NCBI GenBank assembly: GCA_024696615.1
Contig: JAILGS010000008.1
Span: 1-40,229, forward strand
Direction: 5' to 3'
Origin: Lachnospiraceae bacterium
GTDB lineage: Bacteria > Bacillota > Clostridia > Lachnospirales > Lachnospiraceae
DNA: 40,229 nucleotides
The position numbers and the translations under genes are program-made. A model generated the notes under the pieces. It saw only the letters and a program-made list of their open reading frames with translations. It did not search any database and was not told where the DNA came from. Shown here in pieces: positions 35,573-40,229 of this stretch (position 1 is its first letter; the number at the start of each line of letters is the position of its first letter).

Positions 35573-36082
35573 TTAATCCAAATACTTCTGGGTATATTCT
35601 AGTTCCCCCTTCTCTGTCAGGGTAAGAATCCCATAACTACAACGACGATCAGCCTGTCTTGGCAGTGCTACACTACCGGGATTTCCCACGAAAACCCCTT
35701 CTAATTCACACCACTCCGGTACATGCGTATGACCATAAAAGACCGCATCCATACCGATGGTTGCTGCTTCTTTCGCTAGAAGTTCCCGTCCCCAATTCAC
35801 ATGGTAGCGATGTCCATGGGTCACGAGGATCTTCTTGGAACCAAGAAGTATAATTTCTTCCTCTAAAAGTCCTGCACTACTTCCATCGCAGTTTCCACGT
35901 ACCACATGTACATCCCCATCCGTCAGTCCATAGACGCGACCGGCAAGTCCCCGCAGACGGTTAGCATCCCCGCAGATATCACCACAGTGAATCAGCTGGG
36001 TAATCCCCTGCTCTTTGGCAACCACTTTCTCCAATTGTTCCCATGCTCCATGGGAGTCGCTTACAATCAATACACGCATCAT
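35573..36082 (-). CDS. YfcE/MJ0936-type metallophosphoesterase
   Basis: A 169-residue calcineurin-like phosphodiesterase. The metal ligands are visible in order: SDSHG (8-12), HCGDICGD, RGNCDG, VTHGHRYH and FYGHTHVPEW. The last motif, NPGSVALPR, is characteristic of the YfcE/MJ0936 group, which hydrolyses phosphodiesters in vitro; the natural substrate is unknown. The ATG overlaps the rdgB stop codon (TAATG), so the two are translationally coupled. Confidence 0.92.
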   Translation of the reverse strand: MMRVLIVSDSHGAWEQLEKVVAKEQGITQLIHCGDICGDANRLRGLAGRVYGLTDGDVHVVRGNCDGSSAGLLEEEIILLGSKKILVTHGHRYHVNWGRELLAKEAATIGMDAVFYGHTHVPEWCELEGVFVGNPGSVALPRQADRRCSYGILTLTEKGELEYTQKYLD

Positions 36083-36678
36083 TATAAATATTCCTTAATC
36101 CATGGTTTCATTGCTTCTAAGGCCTTACCGCGATGACTTAAGGAGTTCTTTAATTCAGGATCCATCTGGGCCGTGGTACAGCCATAAGCCGGAACATAGA
36201 AGATTGGGTCATATCCAAATCCATTCTCCCCCTTCTCTTCATAGCCGATTTCTCCCTCAATGGTGCCCCGCTCTGTTTTCGTGGTGCCATCTGGAAAATA
36301 CGCTGCAATCACACAGACGAAGCGAGCAGAACGCTCCTGTCCCTTAGCCTCTTCTAAGCGGTCAATAATGGACTGATTCTTCACAGAATATGGAGTATCC
36401 TCCCCAAGGTATCTGGCAGAATACACTCCCGGCTCTTGATGAATGTAATCCACTTCCAGACCGGAATCATCTGCAAGAACAATGGCATCCTTAGCAATTT
36501 CTCCGATGGCTTTGGCCTTAATTAAGGCATTTTCCTCAAAAGTACTGCCATCTTCCACCACATTCACATGAATCCCAGCCTCTTTCATGGAAAGGATCTC
36601 AACAGGAAGATCCCCTAAAATCATTCGGATTTCCTTCATCTTTCCTTCATTTCCAGTTGCAAAGATAATCTTTTTCAT
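36082..36678 (-). CDS. rdgB: XTP/dITP diphosphatase (RdgB/HAM1 family)
   Basis: A 198-residue house-cleaning pyrophosphatase that removes XTP, ITP and dITP from the nucleotide pool. FATGNEGKMKEI (5-16) binds the substrate phosphates. DDSGLEVDYIHQEPGVYSAR (residues 68-87) contains the catalytic Asp. GENGFGYDPIFYVP and SHRGKAL close the active site. AAGAGG precedes the ATG. It lies 50 nt after the methyltransferase gene and overlaps the phosphodiesterase gene; the rdgB-yfcE pair is common in clostridia. Confidence 0.96.
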   Translation of the reverse strand: MKKIIFATGNEGKMKEIRMILGDLPVEILSMKEAGIHVNVVEDGSTFEENALIKAKAIGEIAKDAIVLADDSGLEVDYIHQEPGVYSARYLGEDTPYSVKNQSIIDRLEEAKGQERSARFVCVIAAYFPDGTTKTERGTIEGEIGYEEKGENGFGYDPIFYVPAYGCTTAQMDPELKNSLSHRGKALEAMKPWIKEYL

Positions 36679-36728
36679 ATTCGTCCTCTTTTCCTATTCC
36701 CTCTTAGAACACATTGGTACAGTTCCTA

Positions 36729-37880
36729 CTATTTACGGTCACGCTTTGGTGGTTTAGGACCAAGGAACATATAATAGTAGGTTTTCAACATACCATTGTA
36801 GATTTTACGATTCTTATCCGCCTTACGACCCACGTAGCGCTCCGTATCCTCATAGGAGGTGATCAGAAAAGCGGACCAGGTATCTAATTCCTTAAATTGC
36901 TTTCCAAATGCGCTATAAATGGCAGGAAGCGCCTCCTTCTCTTCTAGTCGCTCGCCATACGGAGGGTTGGTAATAATGAACCCATATTTTTTAGGATGGC
37001 GAAGGTCCTTGACCGCACGCTCCTGGAAATGAATGAGTCCATCCACACCGGCGCGCTTGGCATTCTCTCTAGCGGCCTTTAATACCTCCGGATCGATATC
37101 ATATCCCTGAATATCCACAGTAATATCCGTATTTTCAGCCTCTAAGGCCTCATCCCGGACTTCCTTCCATTCTTTGGCATCAATCACATTGGTCCACTTT
37201 TCTGCAGTAAAATTACGATTCACTCCCGGTGCAATATTGGCAGCAATCATGGCTGCTTCAATCACAAAGGTACCACTACCACAGAAAGGATCCACAAAGA
37301 TTCGGTCCGGCTTCCATGGAGTGAGTAAAATCAGGGCTGCTGCAAGGGACTCAGAAATTGGAGCCTTACCAGCAACGGGACGATACCCCCTCTTATGCAG
37401 GGAACTTCCCGTGGTATCCAGTCCCACAGTTACCCGGTCCTTCATAATGGACACACGCACCGGATATTCTGCGCCATCTTCCTCGAACCAATCCGTATGG
37501 TAGACACCCTTTAATCGCTCCACCATGGCTTTCTTCATAATGGACTGAATGTCCGAGGAACTAAATAATTTACTATTCACGGAATTGGCCTTAGTTACCC
37601 AAAACTTACCGTTCTTTGGAATAAAATCCTCCCAAGGAAGGGCAAGGGTTCCCTGAAACAATTCTTCAAAGGTTCTTGCCGTAAATTCACCCACACATAA
37701 CAGTACTCGCTCCGCGGTACGAAGATGAATATTGGCATAGACGATGGCCTGAGCATCTCCCTCAAAAACCACCTTTCCATCTTCCACTCGGACAATGTCA
37801 TATCCAAGGTCTAAAATCTCTTTTTTTAACACGCTCTCTAAGCCAAAATGACATGGAGCAATTAACTGATATGATTTCAT
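36729..37880 (-). CDS. THUMP-domain class I RNA methyltransferase (RlmL N-terminal/YpsC-like)
   Basis: A 383-residue enzyme. Residues 1-60 hold a ferredoxin-like domain (CHFGLESVLKKEILDLGYD), residues 65-165 the THUMP RNA-binding domain, and residues 170-375 a UPF0020 Rossmann methyltransferase. FVDPFCGSGTFVIEAAMIAA binds SAM, and TNPPYGERL is the N-methylase motif. The closest known activity is N2-guanine methylation of 23S rRNA (RlmL, position 2445 in E. coli). AAGGA precedes the ATG. It is divergent from the small membrane protein gene and upstream of rdgB. Confidence 0.92.
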   Translation of the reverse strand: MKSYQLIAPCHFGLESVLKKEILDLGYDIVRVEDGKVVFEGDAQAIVYANIHLRTAERVLLCVGEFTARTFEELFQGTLALPWEDFIPKNGKFWVTKANSVNSKLFSSSDIQSIMKKAMVERLKGVYHTDWFEEDGAEYPVRVSIMKDRVTVGLDTTGSSLHKRGYRPVAGKAPISESLAAALILLTPWKPDRIFVDPFCGSGTFVIEAAMIAANIAPGVNRNFTAEKWTNVIDAKEWKEVRDEALEAENTDITVDIQGYDIDPEVLKAARENAKRAGVDGLIHFQERAVKDLRHPKKYGFIITNPPYGERLEEKEALPAIYSAFGKQFKELDTWSAFLITSYEDTERYVGRKADKNRKIYNGMLKTYYYMFLGPKPPKRDRK

Positions 37881-37960
37881 GTATCAATTCCTTATCTTTC
37901 ATATGATTTCATCCAATTCCCCAGGGGCTGATCATTCATTTGCTAAAAAGCAGGAATGGA

Positions 37961-37989
37961 TTGTTCTTTAACTTCGTAAAGTCTATAAT
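37961..37989 (+). promoter_or_regulatory. SigA promoter of the small membrane protein gene
   Basis: TTGTTC (37961-37966), 17-bp spacer, perfect TATAAT (37984-37989), about 34 nt before the start codon. Confidence 0.7.
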
Positions 37990-38022
37990 AATTAGGGAAA
38001 AATAGCAAGGAGGGACAATGCT

Positions 38023-38376
38023 ATGAAGGAACGAATCTTAGATTATACCAACCACATCCAGAGCTTACTACAGGAGGATGGGGAAGATACCAATTGGCAG
38101 GAAGTGGAAGAAGATCTTCTGATTCAGATTGGATTTTTCCAGCATGAGCGCCTGATTCACCTGATCGTTACCGTACTTTTTGCAATCATGGCCTTTCTTA
38201 CGGTGATTTTCATCTATATATCTGAAAATCCCATGACCTACGCCCTGTTTCTTGGGATCATGGTGCTTTTAATTCCCTACATTGGCCATTACTATCTTTT
38301 AGAGAATAAGACGCAGCTTCTCTATTCCTACTATGACAAAGTGCATGAAAAGAATTTACTTCATAAAGGCGTCTAG
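38023..38376 (+). CDS. Small two-helix membrane protein of unknown function
   Basis: A 117-residue protein. An acidic N-terminal 40 residues (LLQEDGEDTNWQEVEEDLL) is followed by two membrane helices, at about 44-66 (LIHLIVTVLFAIMAFLTVIF) and 70-92 (MTYALFLGIMVLLIPYIG), then a short tyrosine-rich basic tail. AAGGAGGG precedes the ATG, and a strong promoter lies upstream. Its last 21 nt overlap the 3' end of the convergent gene. I do not recognise the family; similar short proteins occur in Lachnospiraceae. Confidence 0.8.
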   Translation: MKERILDYTNHIQSLLQEDGEDTNWQEVEEDLLIQIGFFQHERLIHLIVTVLFAIMAFLTVIFIYISENPMTYALFLGIMVLLIPYIGHYYLLENKTQLLYSYYDKVHEKNLLHKGV

Positions 38377-38607
38377 GACATGAATGCCTGCGGCCATCTT
38401 TTTAAGGATTCCAAGATTCTCTTCCATATAAGATTCTAAGCGGCTCACTTCTTCTGGGGTAAAGCCACTACTAGAGAGGATCTTGCAATCCGGAATTTTC
38501 CCTTCCGCCACCCGGTTTCCATCTTCAAAATTCACAAATGCATACTTATCTCCCCTTGGTCCACGACAAATAGGAGACACCGTCATGTTCACCGTATCCT
38601 GATTCAT
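38356..38607 (-). CDS. Short conserved protein of unknown function
   Basis: An 83-residue protein. The N-terminal half is beta-rich (VNMTVSPICRGPRGDKYAFV, then NFEDGNRVAEGKIPDCKI) and the C-terminal half is helical (FTPEEVSRLESYMEENLGIL...MAAGIHVLDAFMK). There is no signal peptide or membrane segment. It begins 12 nt after the HD hydrolase gene and is probably co-transcribed with it. It overlaps the convergent membrane protein gene by 21 nt. Similar short proteins occur in related clostridia as far as I recall, but no function is known to me. Confidence 0.75.
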   Translation of the reverse strand: MNQDTVNMTVSPICRGPRGDKYAFVNFEDGNRVAEGKIPDCKILSSSGFTPEEVSRLESYMEENLGILKKMAAGIHVLDAFMK

Positions 38608-38619
38608 AGGCCCTGCTTT

Positions 38620-39273
38620 CTACAGCGTCCGCTTCACTGTTTCAATCACACTTAACATCTGATATTTTAATAAAAATGCAGTATTGTAATATTCCCCATA
38701 TTCATGCTTCACCTTATCTAATAAAGGGAGAATATATTCCTCCGTCTCATCAATATAATCCGCAATATGCTTGGAAGTAAATCCCGTCGCCATGGTGGAA
38801 ATATTATTGCATCGGTCCAAAAGCTTCACCATACAGGCTTTTCGATTGGTGGCAATCCGCTCAAAATAAGCTTTCTTCGCCTCTTTATGGCTAATTCCGG
38901 GATTTTCAAAGAAACTTACTAATTCCACAATCTCAACCACTTCCTCGTTCACGCCAGCGTCCCGAAGGTCCTTTGCAGTCACTCTAGAATCTTCCATCAC
39001 ATCATGCAACAGACAGGCAGCAATCAAGTGATCGTCCCCGATCCCCAGTGCAAATGCGTGACAAGCGATCATTAATGGATGAATAATATAAGGAACCTGA
39101 TCCTTCCCTTTACGAACCTGGCCCTTGTGATACTCCTTCATCAGTTCCACTGCCTTAATGGTCTCCGTAAAGTCCAATTCTTTCGCACAAGAGCATATCT
39201 TTCGCTCCATATTGGCAATAGAAAACATTGCATCATGTAGTTCCCAGCGGTGTCCAATTAATTCCGTACTCAT
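38620..39273 (-). CDS. HD-domain protein, probable small alarmone hydrolase (SpoT-HD-like)
   Basis: A 217-residue single-domain protein. It carries the residues of the RelA/SpoT hydrolase fold: YHKGQVRKGKDQVPYIIHP (His65), AACLLHDVMEDS (His90, Asp91, Glu94, Asp95) and VKLLDRCNNIST (Asp153, Asn156). These suit a Mn-dependent 3'-pyrophosphohydrolase acting on (p)ppGpp, as in Mesh1-type small alarmone hydrolases. No synthetase, TGS or ACT domain is present. The ATG at 39273 follows GGGGG; longer frames extend into the leader. The HD fold could instead act on another phosphoester, so the alarmone call is an inference. Confidence 0.75.
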   Translation of the reverse strand: MSTELIGHRWELHDAMFSIANMERKICSCAKELDFTETIKAVELMKEYHKGQVRKGKDQVPYIIHPLMIACHAFALGIGDDHLIAACLLHDVMEDSRVTAKDLRDAGVNEEVVEIVELVSFFENPGISHKEAKKAYFERIATNRKACMVKLLDRCNNISTMATGFTSKHIADYIDETEEYILPLLDKVKHEYGEYYNTAFLLKYQMLSVIETVKRTL

Positions 39274-39320
39274 AGAATCCCCCTTGGGATGAACCATCCC
39301 ATCCAACAATCCACCGATCT

Positions 39321-39375
39321 AACCCCCACCTACGCTAACGCTTAGAGCTGGGAGATTTCTCCGACTGAGTTAAAA
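39321..39375. mobile_element. Possible remnant of an IS200/IS605-type element end
   Basis: The segment contains CCCCCACCTACGCTAACGCT, a partly complementary AGAGCTGGG arm and TTTCTCCGACTGAGTTAAAA. I recall this style of hairpin (a CCCACCT stem with an ACGCTAACGC loop) from the right ends of IS200/IS605-family elements in clostridia. No transposase or TnpB ORF is adjacent. Seventeen nt are repeated exactly at 34349-34365. It lies in the predicted 5' leader of the HD hydrolase gene. Confidence 0.35.
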
Positions 39376-39391
39376 TTACCCAAGCGTCTTC

Positions 39392-39420
39392 ATTGTATCA
39401 AAAAATAAAAAAAGCCGCAA
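39392..39420 (-). promoter_or_regulatory. Candidate promoter of the HD hydrolase operon
   Basis: TTGCGG (39420-39415), 17-bp spacer, TACAAT (39397-39392). The -35 box lies in the terminator of the tRNA cluster. The leader would be about 110 nt and includes the IS-like hairpin. Confidence 0.5.
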
Positions 39421-39446
39421 ACCCTAATCAATTTAGGATTTACGAC
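39406..39446 (-). terminator. Terminator of the rRNA-tRNA operon
   Basis: A 14-bp stem with G-U pairs (GTCGTAAATCCTAA with TTAGGGTTTGCGGC) is followed by seven T. It lies 12 nt after tRNA-Arg(ACG), the last gene of the cluster. Confidence 0.85.
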
Positions 39447-39458
39447 CAAATAAAAAAG

Positions 39459-39532
39459 CGTGCGTGAGAAGATTCGAACTCCCGACACCTTGGTCCGTAG
39501 CCAAGTGCTCTATCCAGCTGAGCTACACGCAC
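39459..39532 (-). tRNA. tRNA-Arg(ACG)
   Basis: Cloverleaf of 74 nt. The anticodon stem CTTGG/CCAAG has loop CTACGGA (anticodon ACG, expected to be edited to ICG by TadA). G discriminator; CCA is not encoded. Confidence 0.96.
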
Positions 39533-39551
39533 ATCCACATTCTTATTATAG

Positions 39552-39637
39552 TGCTGGTGACCGGGGTCGAACCGGTATGGGATTTAACTCCCGCAGGATT
39601 TTAAGTCCTGTGCGTCTGCCTATTCCGCCACACCAGC
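39552..39637 (-). tRNA. tRNA-Leu(UAA)
   Basis: An 86-nt class II tRNA. The anticodon stem CAGGA/TCCTG has loop CTTAAAA (anticodon TAA), with a long variable arm (GCGGGAGTTAAATCCCAT). Confidence 0.96.
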
Positions 39638-39658
39638 GTCTTATAATAAAATGTTCTC

Positions 39659-39676
39659 GTAGAGAAGATTCTCTAC
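39659..39676 (-). other. Intercistronic hairpin between tRNA-Val and tRNA-Leu
   Basis: GTAGAGAA-GA-TTCTCTAC, an 8-bp perfect inverted repeat in the tRNA spacer, probably a processing or stabilising stem. There is no T run. Confidence 0.4.
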
Positions 39677-39678
39677 AG

Positions 39679-39751
39679 TGGGGCCTACAGGGCTCGAACC
39701 TGTGACCCTCTGCTTGTAAGGCAGATGCTCTCCCAGCTGAGCTAAGACCCC
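39679..39751 (-). tRNA. tRNA-Val(UAC)
   Basis: Cloverleaf of 73 nt. The anticodon stem TCTGC/GCAGA has loop CTTACAA (anticodon TAC). CCA is not encoded beyond the natural discriminator A. Confidence 0.96.
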
Positions 39752-39769
39752 AAAAATATGAAATTGTAA

Positions 39770-39794
39770 CATCTTATACTGGGAATATAAGATG
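39770..39794 (-). other. Intercistronic hairpin between tRNA-Asp and tRNA-Val
   Basis: CATCTTATA-N7-TATAAGATG, a 9-bp perfect inverted repeat without a T run, similar in placement to the hairpin at 39659. A role in pre-tRNA processing is possible. Confidence 0.4.
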
Positions 39795-39796
39795 AG

Positions 39797-39870
39797 CGAC
39801 CCGGATGGGGTTCGAACCCACGACCTCCGCCGTGACAGGGCGGCGCTCTAACCAGCTGAGCCACCAGGCC
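39797..39870 (-). tRNA. tRNA-Asp(GUC)
   Basis: Cloverleaf of 74 nt. The anticodon stem CCGCC/GGCGG has loop CTGTCAC (anticodon GTC), with a G discriminator as expected for tRNA-Asp. The acceptor stem has two G-U pairs. Confidence 0.96.
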
Positions 39871-39885
39871 ATATGTATGTTAGAG

Positions 39886-39959
39886 TGGACCCTCAGGGAC
39901 TTGAACCCTGGACCGACCGGTTATGAGCCGGTTGCTCTAACCAACTGAGCTAAAGGTCC
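39886..39959 (-). tRNA. tRNA with CAU anticodon (elongator Met, or Ile2)
   Basis: Cloverleaf of 74 nt. The anticodon stem ACCGG/CCGGT has loop CTCATAA (anticodon CAT). The acceptor stem has a paired first position, so it is not initiator tRNA. CAU tRNAs can be elongator Met or TilS-modified Ile2; the body GGACCTTTAGCTCAGTTGG occurs in both, so I leave the choice open with Met slightly favoured. Confidence 0.9.
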
Positions 39960-40002
39960 AAAAACCTAATCGGAAATGAACCGATACTCAATAAAGTCTA
40001 AG

Positions 40003-40074
40003 CTCCCCGAGTAGGGCTCGAACCTACAACAACTCGGTTAACAGCCGAGTGCTCTACCATTGAGCTATCGAGGA
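40003..40074 (-). tRNA. tRNA-Asn(GUU)
   Basis: Cloverleaf of 72 nt beginning TCCTCGATAGCTCAATGG. The anticodon stem CTCGG/CCGAG has loop CTGTTAA (anticodon GTT), with a G discriminator. It is the first tRNA after the 23S gene. Confidence 0.96.
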
Positions 40075-40103
40075 ATATTACCTTGATCCAAACTGCATTA
40101 TTG

Positions 40104-40132
40104 ATTGTAACAAATGTCTTTTGATTTGACAA
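40104..40132 (-). promoter_or_regulatory. Promoter in front of the second tRNA cluster
   Basis: TTGTCA (40132-40127), 17-bp spacer, TACAAT (40109-40104). It lies between the 23S 3' end and tRNA-Asn, so the six tRNAs can be transcribed independently of the rRNA operon. Confidence 0.7.
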
Positions 40133-40168
40133 CCTTTTTTTGATCACAAATCCTTTGAGGTACTATTT

Positions 40169-40229
40169 TTTAGAGAATCATTCGACCTATTAGTACTGCT
40201 CCGCTGAACTAATTGCTTAGCTTACACTT
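40169..40229 (-). rRNA. 23S rRNA, 3' end (partial)
   Basis: The minus strand reads ...GCAGTACTAATAGGTCGAAT, the conserved 3' terminal region of 23S rRNA (compare the GGTACTAAT segment about 25 nt from the E. coli 3' end). The mature end is placed at about 40169 by alignment to that segment. The gene continues beyond the right edge. No 5S gene follows before tRNA-Asn. Confidence 0.85.

Overview
The window comes from a low-GC Firmicute, most likely a clostridial Lachnospiraceae-type anaerobe. This is inferred from the hrcA-grpE-dnaK-dnaJ operon under a perfect CIRCE element, the tig-clpP-clpX-lon-ysxC protein quality-control operon, a PrpC-type phosphatase/kinase pair, DegV, a soluble chemoreceptor, and tRNA genes without encoded CCA ends. 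No lipid A or outer-membrane genes are seen. Nearly all genes lie on the minus strand; the exceptions are a MarR-like fragment, a cupin, a GNAT protein and a small membrane protein.

Layout. 1-7.5 kb: C-terminus of a MarR-like regulator (+), an alanine/glycine:cation symporter with a structured leader, a conserved protein of unknown function behind a palindromic operator candidate, a coiled-coil J-domain protein, and a DUF1653 gene leading into a heterodimeric ABC exporter. 7.6-12.6 kb: the HrcA/CIRCE heat-shock operon. 12.7-14.3 kb: overlapping PP2C phosphatase and Ser/Thr kinase genes. 14.4-14.8 kb: a cupin (+). 15-21.7 kb: gmhA-gmhB-GT9-hldE-hldD-pepF, a complete ADP-L-glycero-D-manno-heptose pathway with a heptosyltransferase-family enzyme. 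21.8-22.6 kb: tandem GNAT (+). 22.7-29 kb: tig-clpP-clpX-lon-ysxC. 29-34.2 kb: DJ-1/PfpI protein, zinc-binding soluble chemoreceptor, and an amidase-DegV-CYTH operon. 34.6-35.4 kb: seven tRNAs behind a perfect-consensus promoter. 35.6-37.9 kb: RlmL-like methyltransferase, RdgB and a phosphodiesterase. 38-39.3 kb: small membrane protein (+), a conserved short protein and a SpoT-like HD hydrolase. 39.4-40.2 kb: six tRNAs downstream of the 3' end of a 23S rRNA gene, with no 5S gene between.

The most interesting block is the heptose operon. Five adjacent genes supply every step from sedoheptulose 7-phosphate to ADP-L,D-heptose plus a GT9 transferase, in a genome that otherwise looks Gram-positive. 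ADP-heptose sugars are known mainly as LPS precursors and ALPK1 ligands, so the acceptor here is an open question. Other points worth following are the symporter leader, two copies of a 17-nt sequence resembling an IS200/IS605-type end, an unexplained structured segment after the first tRNA cluster, and an amidase with a C-terminal membrane anchor and a repeat-built charged tail.

All calls are from reading the sequence; no database search was run.
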